Below are positions 1 to 8,293 of a DNA stretch of 64,000 bases, piece after piece. Numbering within the stretch: position 1 is the stretch's first letter; each line of letters starts with the position of its first letter. This DNA comes from Gordonia araii NBRC 100433. GTDB taxonomy: Bacteria; Actinomycetota; Actinomycetes; Mycobacteriales; Mycobacteriaceae. The stretch spans positions 103,165 through 167,164 of the forward strand of contig NZ_BAEE01000061.1 in NCBI RefSeq assembly GCF_000241265.1, given 5' to 3'. The notes beneath the pieces are model-generated. The model worked only from the letters and a program-made list of their open reading frames with translations, searched no databases and was not told the DNA's origin. Both the position numbers and the translations under genes were made by a program.

Positions 1-1139
1 TTGGTGAGCGTGGCGAGACTCGCGGTCTTCAGGTCGTCGCGCGACCACACCTGTTCGGCGCGCTCGCCGCGGTCGGCCAGCAGTCGCAGCGGGCCGCCCA
101 ACGGCCCCGCCGGGATGATGAGACCGTCGGGAGTCGCGGTCAGCGTCGCGAAGCCGGGGTCGCCGTAGTCGTAGGTCCACTTCGTCTCGCCGTTCTCGGC
201 GTGCAGGGCGACGAGTTTGCCGAGACGGCTGAACGCGTACACCGTCTTCCCGTCGGCGGAGACCGCTGCCGGTCCGACGACGCCGCCGGGGATGTCGGCG
301 TGCCAGGCTTCGCGCACCTCGCGCTTGCCGTCGGCCTCGCCGTAGTCGAGGGCCCGGATCTGCGAGGCGATGGCGCCTTGCGGCCAGAAGTTGAGATACA
401 TGCGCTGGGCGTCGACGTCGACCGCAACCGGGGCGGGAATGCCGCAGCGCGGCCCGCTGGTCACACAGTCGCTGAATCCGGCCATCGCGTTGTCCGGGTT
501 CGCGTCGGCGCGCAGACGCACCTCGGGGGCGGCGAACGTCGCGTCCTGGGTGTTCAGGAGCAGGATCTGTCCCTGCGTCGTCGCCACCAGCACGACCGAC
601 GGGGCGACGAACTTCGCCGACGTCGGAACGCCGATCACCGGCATGCGCCACCGGATCGAACCGCCCGCGGTCCAGCCGAGGAACATGGTCTCCTCGCCGA
701 CGTAGGTCTGGTCGAACTGGTCGATGAGCGGGGACTGCACTTCGACGCCCGGTCGCATCCGCTTGCAGTAGTTCATCCGCCCGGCTCGCTGGTCGAGGAC
801 CATCCAGTTGCAGCCGTCGGCGGTGCTGGCGGTGACGCTGACGTTGGACTGGTTGGAAATCGTGAGCGGCGAGGTGATGGGCCCGCCGGTGGGCCGTGAC
901 CAGCTCAGCGCCAGGTCGTCGGGAACCTCGGGGTAGGCGAAGTTGGTGTTGCCCGCGTTGCCGCCGAAACTCGACCATCCCGGGCTCGCGAGCGACTTCA
1001 CGCTGACCTGGCCGTCCGAGCAGGAGGCCAGGGCGACGGCCAGCGCCGCGGCCGTCGACGCGATCACCGTTGCGCGGGCCGCCAGGCGTGTGCGGGGGAA
1101 CGGGCGCGAAGCCCCGCTGGGTCGGGCCGCTCGCGACAT
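1..1139 (-). CDS. PQQ-like beta-propeller lipoprotein, 3' end outside window
   Basis: The frame is open from an ATG at 1139 to the window edge, giving 379 codons without a stop. The N-terminus is a lipoprotein signal: a basic stretch, a hydrophobic core (about residues 20-38) and a lipobox LASC with Cys40 as the lipidated residue. The rest has repeated Gly/Asp/Trp-rich blades typical of PQQ-like beta-propellers (WTAGGSIRWRMPVIG, VYAFSRLGKLVAL, ENGETKWTYDYG), as in BamB-type and quinoprotein-like proteins. It should sit on the outer face of the membrane; its substrate is unknown. It is divergent from the acyltransferase gene, and the pair matches Rv3035/Rv3034c of M. tuberculosis (recalled synteny). 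No PQQ chemistry can be claimed; many such propellers are only scaffolds. Confidence 0.8.
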   Translation of the reverse strand, partial: MSRAARPSGASRPFPRTRLAARATVIASTAAALAVALASCSDGQVSVKSLASPGWSSFGGNAGNTNFAYPEVPDDLALSWSRPTGGPITSPLTISNQSNVSVTASTADGCNWMVLDQRAGRMNYCKRMRPGVEVQSPLIDQFDQTYVGEETMFLGWTAGGSIRWRMPVIGVPTSAKFVAPSVVLVATTQGQILLLNTQDATFAAPEVRLRADANPDNAMAGFSDCVTSGPRCGIPAPVAVDVDAQRMYLNFWPQGAIASQIRALDYGEADGKREVREAWHADIPGGVVGPAAVSADGKTVYAFSRLGKLVALHAENGETKWTYDYGDPGFATLTATPDGLIIPAGPLGGPLRLLADRGERAEQVWSRDDLKTASLATLT

Positions 1140-1231
1140 CAAGTGCTCCTTTGCGTGAACTTCTCACCGATGGACCGGGTTGCCCAGTGAGCCTATCGTG
1201 TCCGATTTCGGGCTCTACTAGTGTTTGTGCC

Positions 1232-1972
1232 ATGACCACGATGTGGAACGCCTCGTACCGGGACCGGTGGCGAGCAGGTCGTCGCCGCGACCCCGACCAA
1301 GCCCGGTTTCTGACCCTGGCGTCGCTGCGCTGGGTGATGGCCAACCGGGCTTACACGCCGTGGTACCTGGTCCGGTACCTGCGGCTGGCGAGGTTCCGCT
1401 TGGCCAACCCGCACGTCGTGCTGCGGGGCATGGTCTTCCTGGGGCGCAACGTCGAGATCCATGCCACGCCGGAACTGTCCCGGATGGAGATCGGCCGGTG
1501 GGTGCACATCGGCGACGGGAATTCGATCCGGGCGCACGAGGGAAGCCTGCGGATCGGGGACAAGGTCGTCTTCGGCTGTAACAACGTCGTGAACTCCTAC
1601 CTGGATCTGGAGATCGGCGCGTCGACGCTCGTCGCCGATTGGTGCTACATCTGCGACTTCGACCACAAGATGGAGAGCCTCGAACTCCCGATCAAGGATC
1701 AGGGAATCGTGAAAGGCCCGGTGCGGATCGGCGCCGACACGTGGGTCGCGGCGAAGGTGTCGGTCTTGCGCAACACCGTCGTCGGCCGCGGATGCGTGCT
1801 CGGGTCCCACGCGGTGGTCAAGGGCGTGATCCCGGACTTCGCGATCGCCGTCGGAGCCCCGGCGCGCGTGGTGAAGAACCGCAAGGACGAGTGGGAGGCG
1901 AATGCCGCCGCTCGCGCCGAGCACGAGCGGGCCCTGGCCGACATCGAGCGCAAGAAGAAGGCGGCCGGGTAG
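1232..1972 (+). CDS. Left-handed beta-helix acyltransferase (Rv3034c-like)
   Basis: 246 residues. Hexapeptide repeats characteristic of LbH acyltransferases run through the protein (IGRWVHIGDG, IGDKVVFGCNNVV, VRIGADTWVAAK, VGRGCVLGSHAVV), ending in the GAPARVVK signature of the maltose/galactoside O-acetyltransferase group. The first 70 residues are basic and alpha-helical, the last 25 a charged helix. The ATG at 1232 is chosen because a longer frame upstream would run into the divergent lipoprotein promoter. It lies beside the MGLP genes and is syntenic with the putative acetyltransferase Rv3034c, so acylation of a polysaccharide or lipid precursor is a fair inference; acceptor and donor are not shown by the sequence. 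Confidence 0.8.
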   Translation: MTTMWNASYRDRWRAGRRRDPDQARFLTLASLRWVMANRAYTPWYLVRYLRLARFRLANPHVVLRGMVFLGRNVEIHATPELSRMEIGRWVHIGDGNSIRAHEGSLRIGDKVVFGCNNVVNSYLDLEIGASTLVADWCYICDFDHKMESLELPIKDQGIVKGPVRIGADTWVAAKVSVLRNTVVGRGCVLGSHAVVKGVIPDFAIAVGAPARVVKNRKDEWEANAAARAEHERALADIERKKKAAG

Positions 1973-1995
1973 CGAACGCCCAAGATCCGCCGATC

Positions 1996-2232
1996 GTGCC
2001 CAACTTTGCGCCGACCGTGCCCAACTTTGCGCTGACCGTGCCCAACTTTGCGCCGACCGTGCCCACTTTCCCGCCGACCGTGCCCAGTTCTCCGGCGGGA
2101 GTGTGTCCACCCGGGCACAGTCGACGAGACTGGGCACAGTCGACGAGATTCTGGGCACGGTCGGTGACTTTCTGGGCACGGTCGGCGAGATTCTGGGCAC
2201 GGTCGGCGGGAAACGGGGCACACTCGGGGTGG
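1996..2232. repeat. 21-bp repeat array A, arranged as a large inverted repeat
   Basis: Five direct 21-bp units start at 1996, 2017, 2038, 2059 and 2080, each beginning GTGCCCA and most ending CGCCGACC. After a centre near 2101-2115 the motif continues in reverse orientation (TGGGCAC preceded by TCGGCGAGA and variants) about five more times to about 2222. The whole can fold into one long imperfect hairpin or cruciform. It fills the gap between the acyltransferase stop (1972) and the VOC gene (2245). Related arrays occur at 15108-15290 and 23463-23572. Confidence 0.9.
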
Positions 2233-2244
2233 AGGTGATCGCTG

Positions 2245-2658
2245 ATGCCATTCCACGCGTACGTCTTCTACAGCGGCGACTGTGCCGAGGCCTTCGAGCG
2301 CTACCGCGAGGTGTTCGGCGGTGAACTCACGATCATGCGCAACGGGGATGCCCCGCCGGATGCGAGGATGCCCGGAACATCCGACGACACGGTCATGCAC
2401 GCATCGCTCAAGGTCGGCGACGGACTGTTGATGGGGTCCGACGACCCATCCGGCGACGGCGGGCCGAAGGTCGGCTTCACCGTCGCCTACACCGCTCCCG
2501 ACATTGCGACGGCGAACCGGGTCTTCGAGGCACTGGTCGACGGCGGCGAAGCGATCATGCCGATGCAGGCGACGTTCTGGTCGAGTTGCTTCGGCATGTG
2601 CACCGATCGTTTCGGGGTGCCCTGGATGGTCGACACCGACGCGGAGCCGTCGTCCTAG
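2245..2658 (+). CDS. PhnB-type VOC family protein
   Basis: 137 residues, a single vicinal-oxygen-chelate unit of the PhnB / 3-demethylubiquinone methyltransferase-like subgroup: the start FHAYVFYSGDCAEAFERYREVFGGEL, here cited by its core YREVFGGEL, the central MHASLKVGDGLLMGSDD and the end DRFGVPWMVDTD are typical. Such proteins form dimers with a metal or substrate pocket, but most of this subgroup has no known reaction. ATG at 2245 follows GGAGGTGATCGCTG, a clear ribosome binding site. It is convergent with the glycosyltransferase gene and directly follows repeat array A. Confidence 0.75.
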   Translation: MPFHAYVFYSGDCAEAFERYREVFGGELTIMRNGDAPPDARMPGTSDDTVMHASLKVGDGLLMGSDDPSGDGGPKVGFTVAYTAPDIATANRVFEALVDGGEAIMPMQATFWSSCFGMCTDRFGVPWMVDTDAEPSS

Positions 2659-2710
2659 ACGATTCCTGCCGCGACTTTCGCGGCGCGGTTCGCGAACGCC
2701 CGCCCGTCGG

Positions 2711-3976
2711 TCAGACCGGCTGGTTCGGATCCCGCTCGGGGAGCGGGCGCTCGACGATGTTCGGGCGCCCGATCGGGTGGCGTACCCGCCGTTTGGCGGC
2801 CAGGTAGACCCCGGCGGTGCGTTCGGCAACCGAGCGCCACGAGAACTCCTCGGTCAGCCGTGCGTAGGCGCGCTGGGCGCGTTCCTCCGCTGCCACCGGG
2901 TCGTCGAGCGTGGTGCGCACCGCGGCGGCCAGCGCGGTCACGTCGGCGGGCGGGAAGGTCATGCCGGTGATGGCGTCGGTGACCGCTTCGCCGAGTCCTC
3001 CCGCGGTCGACACCACCAGCGGAATGCCGGTCGCCGCTGCCTCCAGCGCCACGATGCCGAAGGGCTCGTACCGACTGGGCAGCACGATCGCGGCACATCG
3101 GTGCATCAGCTCGATGAGCTCGGAACGCTCGACCGACCCGTGGAACCGCACGGCACCGACCACTCGGTGCTTGCGCGCCAGCTCCTCCAGCCACGCCTGT
3201 TGCGTGCCGGAGCCGGCGATGGTCAGGGTGGTTCCCGGATGCGTCCGCCGGATGCGGGGGAGCGCGGCGAGCAGGTCCTGAACGCCTTTCTCATACTCCA
3301 GGCGGCCGGCGAACAGCAGTTCGGCGGGACCCGTGGCGATGGCGCGGGGCGAGTGGGGCCATTCGTCGACGGCGATCCCGTTGTGGATCACCTGGATCTC
3401 GGCCAGCTCCGGGCCGAAGAGTCGACTGACTTCGTCGCGCATCGACGTCGAGCAGGTGATCAGCGCGTCGGCTTCGCGTGCGAGCCACCATTCCACCGAG
3501 TGGACCTGGCGGTTGGTCTTGGCGGCGACCCAGCCGCTGTGCCGCCCGGCCTCGGTCGCGTGGATCGTCGCGACCAGCGGCACGTCGAAGAACTCGGCCA
3601 GTGCGATCGCGGGATGGGCCACGAGCCAGTCGTGGGCGTGCACGACCTCGGGCACCCACGGCGTCCCGGTCCCGTCGTCGCGCACCAGGCGCAGGCCGGC
3701 CCGGACCATCGCGTGCCCCATCGCCAGCGTCCACGGCATCATGTCGGCGCCGAAGTCGAACTCGGGCGGGTCCTCCGCGGCGGCGACGATCCGCACGCCC
3801 TCGGCGGTCGTGACGGTCGTCGGGTGGGTGGTCGCATCCGAGCCGGTCGGCCGGCGCGTCAGGACGACCACGTCGTGGCCCTGCGCAGCGAGCTCGACGG
3901 CCAGGTTGTGAACGTGGCGGCCGAGACCGCCGACGACGACGGGCGGGTATTCCCAGGAGACGAGCAGCAGTTTCAC
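2711..3976 (-). CDS. GT4/GT5-like glycosyltransferase of MGLP/glucan synthesis (Rv3032-like)
   Basis: 421 residues from a GTG at 3976 that overlaps the stop of the upstream GH57 gene by 4 bp (GTGA), so the two are probably translationally coupled. The fold is GT-B: N-terminal WEYPPVVVGGLGRHV, the glycogen-synthase-like nucleotide loop, then the C-terminal domain with LLFAGRLEYEKGV and the E-x7-E region EPFGIVALEAA, the usual donor-binding acidic pair. By synteny with Rv3032 it is likely an alpha-1,4-glucosyltransferase that elongates methylglucose lipopolysaccharide or glycogen-like chains in the cytosol. Family assignment is firm, acceptor assignment is by context. Confidence 0.87.
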   Translation of the reverse strand: MKLLLVSWEYPPVVVGGLGRHVHNLAVELAAQGHDVVVLTRRPTGSDATTHPTTVTTAEGVRIVAAAEDPPEFDFGADMMPWTLAMGHAMVRAGLRLVRDDGTGTPWVPEVVHAHDWLVAHPAIALAEFFDVPLVATIHATEAGRHSGWVAAKTNRQVHSVEWWLAREADALITCSTSMRDEVSRLFGPELAEIQVIHNGIAVDEWPHSPRAIATGPAELLFAGRLEYEKGVQDLLAALPRIRRTHPGTTLTIAGSGTQQAWLEELARKHRVVGAVRFHGSVERSELIELMHRCAAIVLPSRYEPFGIVALEAAATGIPLVVSTAGGLGEAVTDAITGMTFPPADVTALAAAVRTTLDDPVAAEERAQRAYARLTEEFSWRSVAERTAGVYLAAKRRVRHPIGRPNIVERPLPERDPNQPV

Positions 3977-5544
3977 CGGCTGCCCCCCTTCGAATAGGCG
4001 TCGGTGCCCGGCAGTCGGCGGGCGTCGAGGTCGGCGAAGAGATTGTCCGCTGCGAACCACCCGTCGGCCAGGGAGCGGGCGGTCGATTCGCGGCCGCGGG
4101 CGGCGGCGTCGGCAATCTCGCGAGTCGCGTGCGCGTGCTTGTGGGCGCGGTCGGTCGCGTAGCCCCCCGCCGTGTCCTTGGAAACCATAAACGGCCAGTC
4201 GGAGGCGACGGTCATCAGGGTCTCGCGCAAGATCTGGTCGTTGACCCGGTCGCGGACCGTCGACGGTTCGGCGGCGGACCCGAACCCCCCGGCGCGTTTG
4301 TCGACGGTGTTCAACGCGGTGTCGACGACTTCGGCGTTGAGATCGACGAAATGCTGAACCTGGGGACCGGCCCAGACTCGCCAGTCCTTGCCCGACCCCC
4401 ACGACGACGGCGGCAGGTCGACCGGCGCCCCGACGAAACCGCGTTCGCGCGCCGTCGCCAGGGAACCGACGGTGACCCCGGCTTCGGGCAGCCGGCGCAG
4501 CACCCGGTCGAGCCAGACGGGTCCTTCGTGCCACCAGTGGCCGAACAGTTCGGTGTCGAAAGCGGCGACTACGTGGGCGGGCCGGCCCACGCGGTCGGAC
4601 TCCTCGACGAGGCGCGCCCGGACGGTGTCGATGAAGTCGCCGACATGCTTGTCGATGACGGCGTCGACACGGTCCGGGTCGTAGGGAGCCTTGTCCGGTC
4701 CGGCGACCGATCGCCCGGTGACCCGGGCCAGTTTCAGGCCCGAGTCGTGATCGTAGGTGTGGAAATCGCGATAGGCGGCGTGGCCCGGGTACCCCGACTT
4801 CGGCGACCACACGCGATAGCTGACGTTCAGGTCGCGGCCGAACGCGACGACATCGGTGTCGCCGACCGGGCGGCCCAGCGCGGTGTCGCCGTGCAGGGTC
4901 GGGCCGTCGACCATGAAATGACCAACACCGGCCGACGCGTACTCCTGCTCCATCCCGGGGGCGAAAGCGCATTCGGGCGCCCAGATCCCGGCCGGGGTGT
5001 AGCCCCAGCGGCGGTGAGCGTCGGCGAGACCTTCGGCGAGCGAAAACTGTCGCAGGCGCGCGTCGAGTAGCGGAGTGAACGGGTGGGCGAGCGGTCCGCC
5101 GAGTAGTTCGACGATGCCCGACGACAGCAGTGAACGAATCGCCGGCGATGCGCCGTGCCGCCAATGCGCCTCGAAATCGGCGATCGCATCGGCCGCCGCC
5201 CGGAAGTGGCGGGTTCCGGCGGCGGCGCGCACCGGATCGCGATCGGTCGCCAGCTCCATCGCGCGCAACTGCCAGTTGGCCAGCCACTCGTACATCGACG
5301 AGGTGCAGTGCGGGTCGTCGAGCTGGGCCGCGAGCACGGGGGTGATGCCCAGCGACATGACGTCGGTGAAGCCGTCGGCGGCCAGCCCGCGCAATACGGC
5401 GAAGACGGGCTGGTAGCTGGCGGCCCACGATTGGTAGAGCCACTCCTCGCCGACCGGCCAGCGGCCGTGGTGGGCCAGCCACGGCAGATGCGAGTGCAGG
5501 ACCAGCGTGAACTGGCCCGGCACGGCGGCGGAGGAGTCGGTCAC
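3973..5544 (-). CDS. GH57 family glucanohydrolase / branching-type enzyme (Rv3031-like)
   Basis: 523 residues. It starts FTLVLHSHLPWLAHHGRWP, the GH57 N-terminal signature, has WAPECAFAPGMEQEY with the catalytic-nucleophile region and FDTELFGHWWHEGP, and a C-terminal helical domain of the kind found in GH57/DUF1957 glycogen-branching enzymes. The GTG at 5544 overlaps the methyltransferase stop by 4 bp, and its own stop overlaps the glycosyltransferase start, so all three genes form one coupled operon. Rv3031 (526 residues) is the syntenic homologue and is assigned to MGLP branching or trimming. Cytosolic alpha-glucan modification is the expected role. Confidence 0.87.
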   Translation of the reverse strand: MTDSSAAVPGQFTLVLHSHLPWLAHHGRWPVGEEWLYQSWAASYQPVFAVLRGLAADGFTDVMSLGITPVLAAQLDDPHCTSSMYEWLANWQLRAMELATDRDPVRAAAGTRHFRAAADAIADFEAHWRHGASPAIRSLLSSGIVELLGGPLAHPFTPLLDARLRQFSLAEGLADAHRRWGYTPAGIWAPECAFAPGMEQEYASAGVGHFMVDGPTLHGDTALGRPVGDTDVVAFGRDLNVSYRVWSPKSGYPGHAAYRDFHTYDHDSGLKLARVTGRSVAGPDKAPYDPDRVDAVIDKHVGDFIDTVRARLVEESDRVGRPAHVVAAFDTELFGHWWHEGPVWLDRVLRRLPEAGVTVGSLATARERGFVGAPVDLPPSSWGSGKDWRVWAGPQVQHFVDLNAEVVDTALNTVDKRAGGFGSAAEPSTVRDRVNDQILRETLMTVASDWPFMVSKDTAGGYATDRAHKHAHATREIADAAARGRESTARSLADGWFAADNLFADLDARRLPGTDAYSKGGSR

Positions 5545-6341
5545 TTGCGGACCGCGATCGCGAACAGGTCCAGGCTGGCGTCGACGTCGCCCGGGCGGAT
5601 GTCGAAGTCGGCGGTGGTCACGTCGGCGACGTCGGCGGCCAGTGCCGCGGGCCACGGCTCGTCGGCCAGCGCCCGCTGGATCTGCGCGTCGATGATCGAG
5701 CCGTCCCACTTCGCGTCCAGCTCGAGCAGGCGGGGGCCGTGGTGGACCCCGAGCATCTTTTCGACGGTGAACGCCCGGCCACTCCCGTCTCCGTCGACGA
5801 GGAGTTCGGTCAGTTCCATGGCGTTCAGCTCGCGCGTGTGGAACGGATTGACCGGTGTATCACTGTCGGGGGTGAAGGTGATCCTGTTCGGCGTCGAGAT
5901 GAGCAAACGCCCGCCGGGGCGGAGAACGCGGTGGCATTCGGCGATGAAGGCCGGCTGGTCCCACAGGTGTTCGATGACCTGGAAGTTGACGACGACGTCG
6001 ACGGATTCGTCGGGCAGCGGCAGGTCGATCAGATTGCCCTGGTGGACGGTGAGCCGCGGGTAGCGCGCACGGGTGTGTTCGACGGCGGTCTCGTCATAGT
6101 CGACACAGGTGACGCTGCGCGCAAGCCGCGACAGCAGGTCGGCGCCGTAGCCCTCGCCGGAGCCGGCTTCGAGCACGTCCTTGTCGTCGACGAGGGCGGC
6201 GATGTATTCGTAGGCGACCTCGTGCCGGCGGAACCAGTAGTTCTCCTCGGGGATTCCGGGCACGGTGCGTTCGCCGGTCAGCGCCAGCGTTGCGGCCGGA
6301 TCGGGAGTGCCGGGGTCGGATCGTGGTGATTCGCTCATCAT
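5541..6341 (-). CDS. SAM-dependent methyltransferase of the MGLP operon (Rv3030-like)
   Basis: 266 residues. Class I methyltransferase: motif I VLEAGSGEGYGADLL, an acidic ribose-binding position in VDYDETAV, VNFQVIEHLW, and the LRPGGRLLISTPN motif. First gene of a three-gene minus-strand operon with the GH57 enzyme and the glycosyltransferase, with a 4-bp overlap at its 3' end. The syntenic M. tuberculosis gene Rv3030 is the proposed MeT1 sugar methyltransferase, so O-methylation of glucose units in MGLP is likely. Two adjacent ATG codons (6341 and 6338) could start it; a longer frame to 6440 would run into the divergent gene at 6421 and is less likely. Confidence 0.82.
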   Translation of the reverse strand: MMSESPRSDPGTPDPAATLALTGERTVPGIPEENYWFRRHEVAYEYIAALVDDKDVLEAGSGEGYGADLLSRLARSVTCVDYDETAVEHTRARYPRLTVHQGNLIDLPLPDESVDVVVNFQVIEHLWDQPAFIAECHRVLRPGGRLLISTPNRITFTPDSDTPVNPFHTRELNAMELTELLVDGDGSGRAFTVEKMLGVHHGPRLLELDAKWDGSIIDAQIQRALADEPWPAALAADVADVTTADFDIRPGDVDASLDLFAIAVRK

Positions 6342-6420
6342 CTGAAGAGGGTAGTCGCCGGGGCGGAACTGAGTACTTTCCCCATGTGCCGACGTGATCC
6401 GCGGCGGCAAGGTGATGGGC

Positions 6421-6852
6421 ATGTCGACTACGTCGTCCATCCCTTCGCCGAATGGCTCTTACCGGCCTGCCGTCTACCCGCCCGTCCCGCCGCCGGTGGT
6501 TCCGAACCGCGCGCCGATGACCGGCTGGCGCATTGCCGACATCATCGCCACCATCGTCGCGACGGTGGTGTTCGGGGTGTTGGCCGCGCTCGCCGCTTAC
6601 GTCACGGTCTTCTTCGTGATGATGGGCGGCTCCTGCCACTCCGGCGCCGACTGCAGTACCGATCTCATCGGATGGGCCTACCTCGTGTCGTGGGGCGGGG
6701 CAGCGGTCGCGTCCCTGGTCGTCACGGTCGGCGTCGTCGTGGGAGCCGTCCGCCGGAAGGTCATGGTCGTCTGGCCGCTGGCGGGCACGGTCATCGTGAT
6801 CGCGACCTTCGCCGCCGGCTACCTGATGGCCGCCCAGTCGATTCCTTCCTGA
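6421..6852 (+). CDS. Small multi-pass membrane protein of unknown function
   Basis: 143 residues. A proline-rich cytoplasmic head (PAVYPPVPPPVVPN) is followed by about four hydrophobic segments (near residues 38-62, 78-100, 110-135 by inspection). Two cysteines (SCHSGADC) lie in the first external loop and may form a disulfide. I do not recognise the family. ATG at 6421 is chosen for the upstream AAGGTG; ATG 6415 and GTG 6394 are in frame as alternatives. It is divergent from the MGLP operon and convergent with the VOC gene. Confidence 0.6.
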   Translation: MSTTSSIPSPNGSYRPAVYPPVPPPVVPNRAPMTGWRIADIIATIVATVVFGVLAALAAYVTVFFVMMGGSCHSGADCSTDLIGWAYLVSWGGAAVASLVVTVGVVVGAVRRKVMVVWPLAGTVIVIATFAAGYLMAAQSIPS

Positions 6853-6886
6853 CCGCGGTGGACGCGTTCCGCCCTCGCGGTGGACC

Positions 6887-7237
6887 TCAGTGCGGGCCGG
6901 ACACGCAGAACTGGTTTCCGTCCGGATCGGCGAGGGTGGCCCACTCGAACCCGGGCATCTCGCGTCGCGCGACCAGCGTGGCGCCGTCGTCGAGCAGCCG
7001 AGCCACCTCGGCCTCCCGATCCGCCGAGACGAGATCCAGATGCAGCCGGTTCTTACCGGGGGTCGGATCGTCGACCTTCTGGAAGGCCAGCATGGGTTTG
7101 CCCTCGCCGGTCGCCACGGTGACGAACCAGCCGTCGTTCTCCTCGACGATGGTGCCGTCGGTCTGCTTGGCCCACCACCGCGCGAGGGGTACCGGGTCGA
7201 TGGTGTCGAAGGTGATCATGCCCACTGAGATCGTCAT
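6887..7237 (-). CDS. VOC family protein (glyoxalase/bleomycin-resistance fold)
   Basis: 116 residues with the pattern common to actinobacterial VOC proteins: a short first beta strand MITFDTIDP, RWWAKQTDG, the central KNRLHLDLVSADREAEVARLLDDGA (cited by its core HLDLVSADREAEV), and the end FEWATLADPDGNQFCV. The DPDGNQF C-terminal signature contributes the last metal/substrate residue in active family members. The substrate is unknown. It stands alone, convergent with the membrane protein gene. Confidence 0.78.
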   Translation of the reverse strand: MTISVGMITFDTIDPVPLARWWAKQTDGTIVEENDGWFVTVATGEGKPMLAFQKVDDPTPGKNRLHLDLVSADREAEVARLLDDGATLVARREMPGFEWATLADPDGNQFCVSGPH

Positions 7238-7413
7238 GCCTGGAGACTATGCGCGTCCCCCGACAAACCGGGCCCGGTTCGCGCTCGCGGTTTGCGGAGG
7301 CGGACTCGTCGCAAGCCCAGGTCGGGCCGCACCGGGCGAGGACGGCGATTGTGAGGTACACCGCGTTCGCATCGCAGAGGCGGCACGTTAGAGTGTTGGG
7401 CGACCCTTATGGC

Positions 7414-7429
7414 CTTACCCGCTGGTAAG
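7414..7429. promoter_or_regulatory. Palindrome upstream of etfBA, possible operator
   Basis: CTTACC-CGCT-GGTAAG is a perfect 6-4-6 inverted repeat located 36 bp before the etfB start. Its size and symmetry fit a TetR-family site of the kind found before fatty-acid oxidation genes in actinobacteria. The regulator is not identified here. Confidence 0.45.
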
Positions 7430-7464
7430 ACGCCTCACCCGATGCAGGAGGTCGACGTAGACCC

Positions 7465-8247
7465 ATGACAAACATTGTCGTACTCATCAAGCAGGTGCCC
7501 GACTCTGGCTCGGAGCGCAAGCTCAACGACAGCGATTTCACCCTCGACCGCGAGATCGACCCGGTGATCGACGAGATCAACGAGAAGGCCGTCGAGGCCG
7601 CGCTGCAGATCAAAGAGGCCAACGGTGGCGAGGTGACCGTCCTTTCGGCCGGTCCGGACAAGGCGACCGAGGCCATCCGCAAGGCGCTGTCGATGGGCGC
7701 CGACAAGGCCATCCACATCCAGGACGACGCACTGCACGGCTCGGATGCGGTTCAGACCTCGTACGTGCTGGCGCGCGCGCTGGGCACCGTCGAGGGCGTC
7801 GAGCTGGTCATCGCGGGCAACCAGGCCACCGACGGTGGCGTGGGTGCCGTCCCGGCCATGATCGCCGAGTACCTGGAGCTGCCGCACCTGACGTCGCTGC
7901 GCTCGCTGACCGTCGACGGGGAGAACCTGAAGGGCGAGCGCGAGACCGACGAGGGCATCTTCACCGTCGAGGGCGCGCTCCCCGCGATCGTCAGCGTCAA
8001 CGAGAAGATCAACGAGCCGCGCTTCCCGTCCTTCAAGGGCATCATGGCCGCGAAGAAGAAGGAGATCGCCGTGGTGTCCCTCGGCGAGATCGACGTCGAG
8101 GCGGGTGACGTCGGCCTGGCCAACGCCGCGACGGCGGTCACCTCGGTGACCCCGAAGCCCGCCAAGGAAGCCGGCGAGCGGGTCACCGACGAGGGCGACG
8201 GCGGCACCAAGGTCGCCGAGTTCCTGGTCGCGCAGAAGATCATCTAG
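7465..8247 (+). CDS. etfB: Electron transfer flavoprotein beta subunit
   Basis: 260 residues. Starts MTNIVVLIKQVPDSG, and carries the ETF-beta signature in the middle (VIAGNQATDGGVGAVPAMIAEYL, core GNQATDGG) and a C-terminal KKKEI/PKP segment. With EtfA it forms the FAD-containing heterodimer that takes electrons from acyl-CoA and other dehydrogenases to the membrane quinone pool; beta holds the AMP and the partner recognition loop. It is followed 46 bp later by etfA with GGAGAAAAG as ribosome site. It corresponds to fixA (Rv3029c). Confidence 0.96.
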   Translation: MTNIVVLIKQVPDSGSERKLNDSDFTLDREIDPVIDEINEKAVEAALQIKEANGGEVTVLSAGPDKATEAIRKALSMGADKAIHIQDDALHGSDAVQTSYVLARALGTVEGVELVIAGNQATDGGVGAVPAMIAEYLELPHLTSLRSLTVDGENLKGERETDEGIFTVEGALPAIVSVNEKINEPRFPSFKGIMAAKKKEIAVVSLGEIDVEAGDVGLANAATAVTSVTPKPAKEAGERVTDEGDGGTKVAEFLVAQKII

Positions 8248-8293
8248 CCCGACCCGCCACCAATCGACATCTGAATCTCAGGAGAAAAGAAAC

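Noticed and set aside
2504..3997. 497-codon plus-strand open frame
   Set aside because: Antisense shadow of the glycosyltransferase gene; no domain or start signal.
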